In this document: positions 26,216-35,088 of the stretch, piece by piece
How the letters are laid out: the number at the start of each line of letters is the position of its first letter
Numbering within the stretch: position 1 is the stretch's first letter
Source: an uncultured Desulfosarcina sp.
GTDB taxonomy: Bacteria > Desulfobacterota > Desulfobacteria > Desulfobacterales > Desulfosarcinaceae
Length of the DNA stretch: 64,000 nt
Assembly: GCF_963668215.1 (NCBI RefSeq)
Contig: NZ_OY764190.1
Location: 4,464,001-4,528,000 of the forward strand
Direction: 5' to 3'
Notes under the pieces: generated by a model
Told to the model about the DNA's origin: nothing
Database searches by the model: none
The model's input: only the letters and a program-made list of their open reading frames with translations
Program-made: the position numbers and the translations under genes

Positions 26216-27471
26216 GTGCCACCTCCTTTCGCGATCTGCTCATACACGGACAGCGGACGGTAAAGCACCTGTGGGAACAAACTGGCATTCACCAGTCCCC
26301 GGGTGGCCTTGCCTTTGGTGCGACCGTATTTCTTTTTCGCTTTCTGCCGCTGCTTCAAGATCTGGGCGGTGATATTCGCATCGGTAACCCAGCTGCCCTT
26401 TTCCTCGGCTTCCCTATGCGTGGCCAGCAGCCGGTCGTCATCGTAGAATCGGATGATACCGTCCTTGACCTTCAGCAGGATCTTTTTGCCGACCACATCC
26501 GGCGGCACTTGATACCGGCTGGCGTTATAGGAAATATAGCAGTCCTTGTAGACCCTGCGATACTCTTTTATGGACGTATCGTAGTCGCTGGCAGGGCATG
26601 GACTTAAGCTGGATTGTTCCTGCCGCCAGCGCAGGTCCACCAGCTGCCGGTGGGTTCCATGCTTCCTGCGATTGGCTGTTTCGTCAAGCCAGCTGAGAAG
26701 ATCCCGGTTCGCCTGCTCGATGCTGGTAAAACCATAACCGCGCCAGAACGACTCGCGAATGTAATCCACCGGGCGTTCCACCTTGCCTTTCACCCAGGGA
26801 CTGTAGGGCATGCAGGCCAGAGGCTTGAAACCATAGTGCTGGGTAAAGTGCATGAACTCGACATTGAAAACAGTCTGCCCACCTGTGCGGCTGATCACCA
26901 CATGCTTCATGTTGTCATAGAGCATTTCCATGGGAATCCCGCCCAGGTAGTGAAAGGCGGCAATATGGGCATCCATGAAGGACTGCAGGGTGCAGCGGTC
27001 AACGAACATGGCAAACATGGCCCGGGAAAATCCCAGGACCAGGACGAACAGGTAAACGGTAAAACTGCCGCCCTTGAAATCCGCGACCTTGAAGTCGGCC
27101 CAGTCCATCTGCCCCTGCAATCCGGGAATCGTCTCGAACCGGATGTAAGCCTGGCGCTTGCGTTTTCGTTTGCGCCTGCGGACATAGATTTTGACGGTAT
27201 CGTATCCGCCAGCATAGCCTAACTGTTTGAGTCGTTGATAGATCCAGGTGGCACGGTAATCATCCTCTTCGAGGAAATCGTTAATCACCGGGTAGTAGGG
27301 AGCCAGGATGCTTTCGCGCCGTTGGGCCTTGTGGTAACCGGGAGTTTGTCCATTCTGAATATATTTTTTAACGGTCTTGCGATGGCGGCCAGTTCGTTTG
27401 GTGATCTCCCTTTGCGAAAGGCCTTGTTGATGCAATGCAATAATGTCCATGTACGCCTCCCATGAAATCAT
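26203..27471 (-). CDS. istA: IstA transposase, IS21 family
   Basis: A 422-residue DDE transposase. An N-terminal helix-turn-helix (LSQREITKRTGRHRKTVKKYI) is followed by the catalytic core: Asp in QMDWADFKV, Asp in EMLYDNMKHVV and Glu in KGKVERPVDYIRESF. The length is slightly short of the usual 500 residues but all catalytic residues are present. Together with intact ends and target duplication, the element looks functional. Confidence 0.95.
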   Translation of the reverse strand: MISWEAYMDIIALHQQGLSQREITKRTGRHRKTVKKYIQNGQTPGYHKAQRRESILAPYYPVINDFLEEDDYRATWIYQRLKQLGYAGGYDTVKIYVRRRKRKRKRQAYIRFETIPGLQGQMDWADFKVADFKGGSFTVYLFVLVLGFSRAMFAMFVDRCTLQSFMDAHIAAFHYLGGIPMEMLYDNMKHVVISRTGGQTVFNVEFMHFTQHYGFKPLACMPYSPWVKGKVERPVDYIRESFWRGYGFTSIEQANRDLLSWLDETANRRKHGTHRQLVDLRWRQEQSSLSPCPASDYDTSIKEYRRVYKDCYISYNASRYQVPPDVVGKKILLKVKDGIIRFYDDDRLLATHREAEEKGSWVTDANITAQILKQRQKAKKKYGRTKGKATRGLVNASLFPQVLYRPLSVYEQIAKGGGTWIN

Positions 27472-28153
27472 GGCGACACCCTCCTTTCAGGAAGGAGTCT
27501 ACCATGCGGTGCTATTCATGGGTGGTACACTTTTCGTTCCCATTTTTGGTACATTATCGCATTCCCGGCGACAGGTGTCGCAGGCTCGTTTTTCGGATGA
27601 TGAATCGATGGGGGAAACGTGCGAACTGCGCTTCCATGGTCGCTGCCTGCGGTCGGCCGTGCCACCGTTACCGCGGACCAAGAGAGACAACAGCTCGGTG
27701 GTTCAAACAATTTTATAGGTAGAACGGTTGGTTATTTTATTTCTTTTTTGAAATGGTCTCGTAAACCTCCTTTAATTTAGTCAAAGCTCCGGAACCGATC
27801 CATTTATCCGCTTTTTGCAATACCGATTGAATCGTACCCAAAATATCCTGATTCCCGGGCCACAACTCGCTTACGACCAGCCGATTCGCCTCCTCCTTCT
27901 GATTAATGTAGAGATTGAGCACGTAACAGGCCAGAACCAAGTCGTCTATGTATCCCAAAGGGCCGAAGAATACTTCCGGCACGAAATCTATGGGGCTGAA
28001 AATATAGGCCAACGTTCCGGCAAATTTAGCTTTGTCGATCGCCGGGACACGATCATCCAAGGTGAGCTTGACCAAGAGATAAAAAAAGTCAGGAACGAGT
28101 AGAATGTAGTCCGCATATTCCGGTTTCTTATCTATTTTTTCATTATACCAAGC

Positions 28154-29491
28154 CAGTAGTGTCCGGTTAACTATCAAATAATTTCAGTTGCATATGGCCA
28201 CTAGTAATTTTGTTTCTGTAGTCATCGGCCGTGAAGGCCTGTAAAATGGGCATTTTCTCAAACAGGGTAATGCTCAAAATCTGTAAAATTGTGTAGAGAG
28301 GCAGATCGATCCGCAACCGTTTTTTCATTATGGCGACCAGAACATAGGTCGATATTGCTATCCAGATTTGAGTTTTCACAGCATTTTGCGACGTGCCGTA
28401 AAAGCTCTTGATACGCAGATGCTGTTTGATCCATTTGAAAAAAATCTCAACCCGCCACCTATACCGATAAAGCTCTGCAATCGTATGGGCCGGCAACATG
28501 AACTGGTTTGTAAGAAAAACAAATGATCTGCCTTTTTCAGCATCAAAGAATTTCACCCGGCGAAGCTTTTCCGGGTAATCCTTTTTGCTGTAGAACCCTG
28601 TAAGGGCAACTGTCTGATCGCATCGGACACATGTTGTTTTATCGACTTTATGCGAATAGATCCTTCGCAGTTTGGTGTTTGTTTTTGTACGCGTTACGAA
28701 TATCGCTGAACATTGATGCAGCTCGTACAGTCGTTTGAAATCCAGATAGGCCCGATCCATGAGGTAGATTGAGCCTGGTTCCGGAACGAGAATATCAAGA
28801 ACATTGACGTCATGAACTTTTCCATCGGTGATCCAGATGAATGTCGGGATGTCCCCTCGCAAATCAAGAAGGGTATGAAGTTTTACAGCACCTTTTGATC
28901 TGCGGAATCGAGCCCATGGAAAAAGCGACAGACAGAGATCGATTGTCGATGCATCCAGGGCGTAAACAGTGTCTTTAAGTTCAAGACCAAAATCGTCATC
29001 GATATATAGCTTTCTGGCTTCATGGATCAAGGTTAGGGCAAAGTCGCTGTAGATACGCCAGTCTCTCTTTTCATTCGCATCAGCCAGCGTGCTTCGGGCG
29101 ACCTTACCACGGATGCCCATATGATAAAGCTTATCTTGCATGGCCCGCAAACAGCATTCTATGTCGCGAAGGCTTTCGCGATAGGTCAGCTGGGCAAAAG
29201 CCATGCAGAGAAGTTGGTCATAGCATGTAAAAGAACGTACGCGGTAATTGCCGTGATAACGTTTAACGCATTGACGAAATTTATTTTGAGGGAGGAACCC
29301 CATTACTTGAGAAAAAATGGTTTGCCCCTGGTACATTGGTACCCTCCTTTCCCATATGAATGATGCTGGTCAAGGAGACTATGAGGGCATCCCTAAACGA
29401 ATTTCAAGTCGATCACCTCCAGGTTTGCAAGAATTGCATATTATTTTAATTGGTTGTGACATGTTTGGAAAAGTTTAACCGGACAGCAGTG
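28154..29491 (-). mobile_element. IS4-family insertion sequence, complete
   Basis: A 1338-base element with terminal inverted repeats CAGTAGTGTCCGGTTAA and CACTGCTGTCCGGTTAA (17 bases, 2 mismatches). Perfect 9-base direct repeats ATACCAAGC flank it at 28145-28153 and 29492-29500. It interrupts the DUF1232 gene in codon phase, proving the insertion point. Confidence 0.92.
28167..29336 (-). CDS. IS4-family DDE transposase
   Basis: A 389-residue transposase. The DDE residues are in VYALDASTIDL, IYLMDRAYLDF and the YREK-type motif YRYRWRVEIFFKWIKQHL, which places it in the IS4 superfamily. An N-terminal DUF4372-like segment (FRQCVKRYHGNYRVRSFTCY) matches a common IS4 subgroup. GGAGGGTACC lies just before the ATG. 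The gene is intact. Confidence 0.93.
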   Translation of the reverse strand: MYQGQTIFSQVMGFLPQNKFRQCVKRYHGNYRVRSFTCYDQLLCMAFAQLTYRESLRDIECCLRAMQDKLYHMGIRGKVARSTLADANEKRDWRIYSDFALTLIHEARKLYIDDDFGLELKDTVYALDASTIDLCLSLFPWARFRRSKGAVKLHTLLDLRGDIPTFIWITDGKVHDVNVLDILVPEPGSIYLMDRAYLDFKRLYELHQCSAIFVTRTKTNTKLRRIYSHKVDKTTCVRCDQTVALTGFYSKKDYPEKLRRVKFFDAEKGRSFVFLTNQFMLPAHTIAELYRYRWRVEIFFKWIKQHLRIKSFYGTSQNAVKTQIWIAISTYVLVAIMKKRLRIDLPLYTILQILSITLFEKMPILQAFTADDYRNKITSGHMQLKLFDS

Positions 29492-29578
29492 ATACCAAGC
29501 ATTGATTTTTTCTCGCAACTTGATATAAAAGTCTTTCTGTTTCTGTTCGCTTTCCTCGGGCAATTGATTTGGACTCAT

Positions 29579-30003
29579 TAGTTTTTCCTTTCTTACAAAT
29601 ATTTTAGATCGATCTAAAAACGTTTGGCCTTTGGTTAGGGTGGCTGGCTGCGCCGGTTCCGAATGGGAATGGCCGTTCCGGTCGATTACTGGTACCCTTA
29701 CACCGCGTTGTTACCGCAACAACAAATGTAAGGAGGAAGCTGTGAGCAGGTTCCGAAATTTATCACACACGATATGGCATTGCAAATATGGTTCAAAAAT
29801 GGATCTTTCTATACATGATGATTGGGACCTATTGGCAAAAGATGTACTCCATAGCTTCCGAATCATCTACTTCCAATCCCTCAAAAAATATATAATTGAT
29901 AGGTATGCGACCGCATGCATTATAGGTCTTTGATTTTAAAAGGCTTGGCTGTTGATGTTTGGTGATTTTTATACTGTAGGACAATTTAAAAGGAGGTTTT
30001 TAT
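29579..30003. other. Leader region of the yedE pair
   Basis: About 425 bases without a convincing gene. A short GTG frame with an AAGGAGG site at 29742-29933 could encode 63 residues but resembles nothing. Near 29948-29975 a TTGGCT and TATACT lie 19 bases apart and may be the promoter of the yedE genes; this is weak. Confidence 0.35.
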
Positions 30004-30528
30004 ATGCATCAGGTGGGTAAGGAAAACTACTGGAGCCCCTATATTGCCGGTGCTTGCGCAGGGCTTGTGCTGGTACTATCGGTCTGGTTCACTGGCAAAT
30101 ATTTTGGGGCATCGACGTCCTTTGTGAGATCGGCGGGGTTGATCGAAAGGATATTTAGCGCAGAACGAGTAAGCCAAATGGATTACTTTGTTAAGACCGC
30201 CCCTAAAATCGATTGGCAGTGGATGTTTGTTGTCGGTATTTTTATCGGGTCCTTGGCAGCCTCCGGATTTTCTGGAACGTTTAAGCTGCAGGCAGTACCG
30301 GACATGTGGCATGACCGTTTCGGATCCGGTGTTACCGGAAGGGCAATCGTTGCATTTCTCGGCGGCTTGGTAGCCATGTTTGGTGCACGCCTGGCTGGCG
30401 GCTGACCTTCCGGCCATGGACTGAGCGGTCTGGCTCAGCTGGCGGTCAGTGGGTTTATTGCGCTGTTTTGCTTTTTCATCGGCGGGATGGTGAGCGCCAA
30501 TCTCTTGTACCGGGGAGGTAACAAATGA
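30004..30528 (+). CDS. YeeE/YedE sulfur-transport half-protein with selenocysteine at residue 134
   Basis: A YeeE/YedE (Sulf_transp) membrane protein; relatives import thiosulfate or related sulfur compounds through conserved cysteines. Translation from the ATG (AAAGGAGG 8 bases upstream) meets an in-frame TGA at 30403-30405. The reading continues perfectly afterwards as PSGHGLSGLAQLAVSGFI to a stop at 30528, and the family motif is GGCxSGHGxSG, so the TGA sits exactly at the functional cysteine. A SECIS-type hairpin follows. With selenocysteine the protein has 174 residues and four or five membrane segments. It overlaps the second half-gene by four bases. A plain nonsense mutation is the alternative but is made unlikely by the hairpin. 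Confidence 0.82.
30403..30438 (+). promoter_or_regulatory. Bacterial SECIS element after in-frame TGA
   Basis: A perfect six-base stem CTGAGC/GCTCAG at 30421-30426 and 30433-30438 closes a GGTCTG loop. The GGTCT of the loop is the same as in the apical loop of the E. coli fdhF SECIS, and it starts about 21 bases after the TGA, within the known working distance. It would recruit SelB and Sec-tRNA. Confidence 0.75.
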
Positions 30529-31055
30529 CGAGTCAGCTGATTTACGGTCTGGTTACCGGGATTCTGTTTGGCTTTTTCCTGCAGCGCGGGCAGGTGCTAC
30601 GATACGACAAGCAAATTGGTGCCTTGCGCCTGATGGATATGACGATCTTGAAGTTCATGCTGACGGCCATTTTTGTCGGCTGCGTGGGGATCTATTTGCT
30701 AAATGACCTGGGCCTGGCCAAACTGTCTATCAAGTCGACAGTCTTAGGGGCCACAATCATCGGCGGTCTGATTTTCGGTATAGGATGGGGCCTTTTGGGA
30801 TACTGCCCGGGTACATCCATGGGCGCTATCGGTGAAGGACGCTGGGACGGCCTATGGGGTCTCTTGGGCATGGTGGCCGGGGCAGCGGTATACGCAGAAA
30901 GCTACCCTTTGATGAAGCGAACCGTCTTGACCTGGGGGAACTTGGGCAAGATCACCCTACCGGGAATACTTGGGATAAATCACTGGATCGTTGTTATAGT
31001 TTTTGTGCTTGCCGGAATAGGGCTGTTTTATTGGTTTGAAAAAAAGAACTTGTAA
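30525..31055 (+). CDS. YeeE/YedE sulfur-transport half-protein
   Basis: A 176-residue membrane protein, the second half of the YeeE/YedE transporter. It has about five hydrophobic segments and the conserved cysteine motif GLLGYCPGTSMGAI near residue 90, matching the GxxCPGT motif of the family. In this half the residue is an ordinary cysteine. Its ATG overlaps the stop of the selenocysteine-containing half by four bases, so the two halves probably assemble as one transporter. Confidence 0.88.
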   Translation: MTSQLIYGLVTGILFGFFLQRGQVLRYDKQIGALRLMDMTILKFMLTAIFVGCVGIYLLNDLGLAKLSIKSTVLGATIIGGLIFGIGWGLLGYCPGTSMGAIGEGRWDGLWGLLGMVAGAAVYAESYPLMKRTVLTWGNLGKITLPGILGINHWIVVIVFVLAGIGLFYWFEKKNL

Positions 31056-31378
31056 AAACCAATTTCTATGAAAGTCTATGATATCCAGTTGCTAAATGAA
31101 AAATTGGCGTGATCTCTGATAGTTAATTTCATGGCAAGTAATCTGGAAAAAGCGCATAACCATATAGATTCAGTTCTTATGATCTATCCTGCATCGATTA
31201 ATGTAAAGATTCTTAGATAGTCTTACCGAGAAAATTTAATGCCCGATCTCGGACCTGTGACAAACCCTATTTCTTAAAGCGGTCTATCTTCGGCAATGGT
31301 TTTCCGCCCAATGGTACCTCGAAGGCAAGCAGACATTTATGGACAAAGAGCGTTCAACAAATGTTGTCCTAAAGTTGA
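31056..31378. other. Intergenic region after the yedE pair
   Basis: About 320 AT-rich bases. I see no gene, strong hairpin or repeat here. Confidence 0.4.
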
Positions 31379-31816
31379 TCAAGATTTCGTGCGTAGTTCG
31401 ATTTTACCCATTTCATTGTAGACGCTGCGTCGAATTCGTTCCACATCTATGTCTAAATAATCGCATATGTTTAAAAAACTGGTAAACGATTCCAAATCAT
31501 TGGCCTCAATCCAATGCAGGGCCTGTTTTTTGTAAAGATCATAATCGTCATAGGTTGGTTTGAATATGTCTTTAAGTGCACGTGTTAATATGGCGGCAAA
31601 CAGAGCTCTTGTCGATCTTGTGACCCGCAATAGGTCTTGTTCGGAAATGTAGGATTTTGAATCGGAAATTGAAGCTTTCATTGGTAAAATGATTTGGCAA
31701 AACAATAGGTTCGATATTGACTTATGGTCATCAATTGGCATCGAAAAGTGCGGAATCAATGATGCCAATTTATTGCCAGCCGAGTGTCCTACTTTATACG
31801 TTAACATAGCACTCAA
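31379..31816 (-). CDS. Hypothetical helical protein
   Basis: Up to 145 residues; the likely core is residues 46-145 starting MKASISDSKSYISEQDLL. The end (YDLYKKQALHWIEANDLES, FLNICDYLDIDVERIRRSV) resembles a small helical domain found in many phage and plasmid hypothetical proteins, in which a tryptophan-containing helix is followed by a C-x-x-L-x-[IL]-D segment. No ribosome site identifies the start; 31681 and 31741 are alternatives. Function unknown; the location in the mobile region suggests acquisition by transfer. Confidence 0.5.
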   Translation of the reverse strand: MSAMLTYKVGHSAGNKLASLIPHFSMPIDDHKSISNLLFCQIILPMKASISDSKSYISEQDLLRVTRSTRALFAAILTRALKDIFKPTYDDYDLYKKQALHWIEANDLESFTSFLNICDYLDIDVERIRRSVYNEMGKIELRTKS

Positions 31817-32275
31817 ACCTTACGGATACGTGACACCAAAATTACCGGACGGTAATATTTTTTCACCTCTTTTGGCATATGGATTGGTGGTCACACGATC
31901 CTGACCACACTTAAAACGACAAATATGCTCTGCCACAAATTCGGCAAGGGATCGTTTTAAACGCTTTTCCAATGATGCCGAACCGAGTAACCGCCAATTG
32001 TGCTTGCCCCTTTCCGATTGGATTTGAAGCATCCGCTTTGCACCGGTGCGTTTCGCCCCGCTGAGACCATTTTCTCCGATTTTTTGGCCATGGATACGGC
32101 GCATCTGCAGTTTTGATGTATAGGGATCGTTGATTGAAAATTATTACATATCAAAACGTTATATTTCTATTCAAATTGTAAGAACCGTCGAACGCATGCC
32201 TGGCACAAATTCTGTAGCAGTGCGAGGCATGGCTACCAAATATGGGAACGAATTCAAGGCAGGGGCGTCCGAAGA
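31817..32275. other. Intergenic region upstream of the second signalling cluster
   Basis: About 460 bases. A 94-residue minus-strand frame (31820-32104) is open but has no ribosome site or recognisable domain and is not called. A TGGCAC with a weak second box CTGTA (32201-32216) lies 60 bases before the kinase gene and could be a poor sigma-54 promoter. Confidence 0.3.
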
Positions 32276-34021
32276 ATGAAAAGCGAAACCGAAAGAACCG
32301 TGTATTACCGATCCCTGCTGCGAAATATCGTTCTGACGATTTTAATCACGGCAATTACCCCTACCGTAGGGGTCAGTATTTTTATCCTGGATGCATTTCG
32401 CGTTTCCTATGAAGAGAAAATCTATGATCATTTCGATGTCCTGACCAGAAAGCACAAGCGCAGCATCGATATCTTTTTGGAAGAAAAATTGATGGACATT
32501 CGCCTTTTGGCAAAGACGAACCGGTTCGAGGACTTGACCGATCAAGCCGCCCTCGATCAGAGATTCAATGAACTGCAGCGAGCTTTTGACCGTTCATTCG
32601 TAGATTTGGGGGTTGTGGACCATCAGGGTTTCCAAATTGCCTACGCAGGCCCGCTGGAGCTAACCGGAGTGAACTATTCCGGTGCTAAATGGTTCGAAGA
32701 GGCGATCAGCAGCCCGTTTTTCATCAGTGACGTGTTCAAGGGAATGCGCGGGGCACCTCACTTTATCGTATCGGTGCGCCAGGAGCGCGATGGCCGGCCA
32801 TGGATTCTTAGAGCGACAATCGATTTTAGAGAATTCAACGACCTGGTCGAATTTTTGCGCATCGGGAAAACCGGATTCGCATTCATTCTTAATGCGGACG
32901 GCCAGTTTCAGACCAAACCCATCGCCGGCATCAATACAGATGAATTGGTCGGGCTCTTTGGAAACAGCAAGATCGTCAATCAATCGAATATGATAACCAG
33001 GAAACGCAAACCTGGTGGAAACGAAATCATATATGCCATGACCACCCTGAAAAATGGTGATTGGATTATGGTGATTCAACAGGATGCGTCCGATGCCTTT
33101 GCAGAATTGAAGAAGACCCAGAGAATTGTGTTGCTTTTCATTCTGATTGGCAGTCTTGGCATTATCGCAGCCAGCCTGATTCTCTCCAACCGCCTTGTCA
33201 GCCGTATCTCGCAAGCGGATACAGAGAAAGAACAGGCCCTTAGAAAGAAGGATATGATGTCTCAGCAGGTTATTGAAACGGGCAAGCTGGCATCCGTCGG
33301 AGAATTGGCTGCCGGCATCGCCCATGAGATCAACAATCCCATTGCCATCATGATCGAGGAGGCGGGCTGGATTGAAGACCTTCTGGAGGAGGAGGGTCTC
33401 ACCGGAAGTGAGAACGAAGAGGAGTTTTATCGGGCGCTTTCTCAAATAAAAACCCAGGGCCGGCGGTGCAAGGAAATTACGCACAAGCTATTGAGTTTCG
33501 CCCGTAAAACCGACTCACGGATAGTTGATATATCGGTGGCGACACTGCTTACAGAGATTGCCCATCTTTCATCCCAGAGGGCAAAGTACAGCAACGTCGA
33601 GATCCAAACCGATTTCGAAGACAACCTGCCGCCGATTCCAGCATCCGAAACCGAAATGCAGCAGGTCTTCCTGAACCTTGTGAACAACGCACTGGATGCT
33701 TTGGAAAAAACCGGAGGCATCATTATGCTGAATGCCAGACGCGCAGACGGCGATGTCATTGTGACCGTGAGCGATAATGGGCCAGGTATTGCAGAAGCCA
33801 ATTTAGGGCGCGTCTTCGATCCCTTTTACACAACAAAACCCGTTGGCAAAGGGACCGGTCTTGGCCTGTCCATCTGTTTCGGAATTATTAAAAAAATAGG
33901 AGGCGATATTCACGTCAGCAGCACAAAGGGCGAGGGCACGGCCTTCGAGATACGTTTTCCGGTTGCCCAGGTGTCACCAGGGGCATTGGAGGAAGAAAAA
34001 GCAAAAGAGGATACCACCTGA
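32276..34021 (+). CDS. Membrane histidine kinase with extracytoplasmic Cache sensor
   Basis: A 581-residue kinase of the same design as those at 5934 and 40601. Transmembrane segments near 15-37 and 283-303 bracket a Cache sensor with AYAGPLELTGVNYSGAKWF and RATIDF. The H-box IAHEINNPIAI carries His350; N-box NLVNNALDAL and G-boxes DNGPGI and GKGTGLGLS show a complete ATP site. Two receiver-only genes follow on the same strand and are likely partners. The ligand is unknown; the SLC13 permease three genes downstream suggests a carboxylate or sulfate-like anion. Confidence 0.9.
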   Translation: MKSETERTVYYRSLLRNIVLTILITAITPTVGVSIFILDAFRVSYEEKIYDHFDVLTRKHKRSIDIFLEEKLMDIRLLAKTNRFEDLTDQAALDQRFNELQRAFDRSFVDLGVVDHQGFQIAYAGPLELTGVNYSGAKWFEEAISSPFFISDVFKGMRGAPHFIVSVRQERDGRPWILRATIDFREFNDLVEFLRIGKTGFAFILNADGQFQTKPIAGINTDELVGLFGNSKIVNQSNMITRKRKPGGNEIIYAMTTLKNGDWIMVIQQDASDAFAELKKTQRIVLLFILIGSLGIIAASLILSNRLVSRISQADTEKEQALRKKDMMSQQVIETGKLASVGELAAGIAHEINNPIAIMIEEAGWIEDLLEEEGLTGSENEEEFYRALSQIKTQGRRCKEITHKLLSFARKTDSRIVDISVATLLTEIAHLSSQRAKYSNVEIQTDFEDNLPPIPASETEMQQVFLNLVNNALDALEKTGGIIMLNARRADGDVIVTVSDNGPGIAEANLGRVFDPFYTTKPVGKGTGLGLSICFGIIKKIGGDIHVSSTKGEGTAFEIRFPVAQVSPGALEEEKAKEDTT

Positions 34022-34108
34022 CAGTCGGCTGCTGAATTGGCAATACATACCAATCGGTGGGTCGCCCAACCGAAAAACCGATCATTCCTGGAAAATTAGG
34101 AGGCAACA

Positions 34109-34543
34109 ATGATGAGCGCTTTAAAATTACTGCTGGTCGATGATGAAAAGCCGTTTGTCGAGACCATGATGAAACGATTGAAAAAGAGAGAAATTGATGT
34201 CGTTTCCGCCTATGACGGTCTGGAAGCACTATCGTGTTTGGATAAAAACGATGATGTCGAGGTGGTTATTCTGGATATCAAAATGCCAAACATGGATGGG
34301 ATGACGGCGCTCAAAGAAATCAAAAAGAAATTTCCTTTGATAGAAGTGATTATGCTCACCGGTCATGCCACGGTCGAGACCGGCATTGAAGGAATGAAAA
34401 TGGGGGCTTTCGATTATCTCATGAAGCCTTGTGATATTGACCAGTTGATTGAAAAAGTGAACGAGGCGGCCATGCGCAAACGAAGCCATGAAGAGAAGAT
34501 TATGGAAGCTCGAATGAAGGCGATCACATTGCGCCGGCCTTAA
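34109..34543 (+). CDS. Receiver-only response regulator with helical tail
   Basis: A 144-residue receiver (pocket D11-D12, phospho-acceptor D56 in VILDIKMPNMDG, LTGHATVET, lysine in MKPCDID) followed by a basic amphipathic tail (RKRSHEEKIMEARMKAI). AGGAGGCAAC precedes a tandem ATGATG. It has no DNA-binding domain and follows the Cache kinase by about 90 bases. Confidence 0.88.
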   Translation: MMSALKLLLVDDEKPFVETMMKRLKKREIDVVSAYDGLEALSCLDKNDDVEVVILDIKMPNMDGMTALKEIKKKFPLIEVIMLTGHATVETGIEGMKMGAFDYLMKPCDIDQLIEKVNEAAMRKRSHEEKIMEARMKAITLRRP

Positions 34544-34567
34544 GGGAGATGCCATCAGGGGGATAGG

Positions 34568-34969
34568 ATGACGGCGAATGAGTCTGCCCGGACGATACCC
34601 ATAACGGTGCTGCTGATTGATGACGAAATCGGCTACGTCAACGTATTGTCCAATCGGCTTTCAAAGCGAGGATTCGACGTTGGCAAGGCCAACAGCGGCT
34701 CTGAAGCGTTTAAAATTCTGCGGCAGCGCAGTTTCGATGTCGCCATTCTAGATTTGAAAATGACTGACCTGGATGGCATCGAAGTCCTCAAGATCCTGAA
34801 AAAAATGGCCCCCGAAATGGTTGTGATCATGCTTACCGGACACGGTTCTGCTGAAGCCGCTCACGAAGGCATTCGTCACGGCGCCTACGATTACATGATC
34901 AAACCTTGCGAATTGCAGGAGTTGATCGCGAAAATCATGGAAGCTTACGAGAAACGGCCCATGCGATGA
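34568..34969 (+). CDS. Receiver-only response regulator
   Basis: A 133-residue receiver with pocket D18-D19, phospho-acceptor D62 (AILDLKMTDLDG), LTGHGSAEAA and the lysine in IKPCELQ. It lies 24 bases after the previous receiver in the same direction; GGGGGATAGG is a modest ribosome site. Two different receivers behind one kinase suggest a branched relay. Confidence 0.87.
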   Translation: MTANESARTIPITVLLIDDEIGYVNVLSNRLSKRGFDVGKANSGSEAFKILRQRSFDVAILDLKMTDLDGIEVLKILKKMAPEMVVIMLTGHGSAEAAHEGIRHGAYDYMIKPCELQELIAKIMEAYEKRPMR

Positions 34970-35088
34970 CCGGTTGCACGGGTGAAGAGAAAGAAGCGTC
35001 TGCGGCACAATCATTGCTCCCATCCATTCAAGTGGCGTAACGATGGGTGGAACTACCGTCGAAATGACGATTGATCGGAGATGAATCG

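Larger units (their letters stand above)
25361..27573 (-). mobile_element. IS21-family insertion sequence, complete
   Basis: A 2213-base element with ends TGTCAATGGGAATG (left) and TGTCGCCGGGAATG (right, complement) and internal repeats of the type GGGAAyGAAAAGTGTACC at both ends, as in IS21. Perfect 5-base direct repeats GGTGT flank it at 25356-25360 and 27574-27578, the expected target duplication. It carries istA and istB in the usual overlapping order. Confidence 0.92.
27737..29578 (-). pseudogene. DUF1232 (YkvA-like) gene split by an IS4-type element
   Basis: The 3' part, 27737-28153, encodes a DUF1232 protein (AYIFSPIDFVPEVFFGPLGYIDD, the family signature). The 5' part, 29492-29578, encodes MSPNQLPEESEQKQKDFYI to AWY, with an AAGGAAAAAC ribosome site before the ATG at 29578. 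Removing the element and one 9-base duplication joins the two parts in frame at KINAWYNEKIDKK, restoring 164 residues. DUF1232 proteins are small, often membrane-associated and of unknown function. A fortuitous ATG inside the insertion at 28177 could still express the 3' part. Confidence 0.9.

Noticed and set aside
29742..29933. A 63-codon GTG frame with an AAGGAGG site upstream
   Set aside because: No similarity, no conserved pattern, and it lies in a degraded leader region.
30403..30405. Treating the TGA as the true end of a 133-residue protein
   Set aside because: The downstream frame continues the family motif without a break and a SECIS-type hairpin is present.
31820..32104. A 94-codon minus-strand frame
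   Set aside because: No ribosome site or domain; could be chance or part of a decayed gene.
32201..32216. TGGCAC followed by a weak CTGTA as a sigma-54 promoter for the kinase gene
   Set aside because: The -12 box lacks the essential GC, so it is not called as a promoter.
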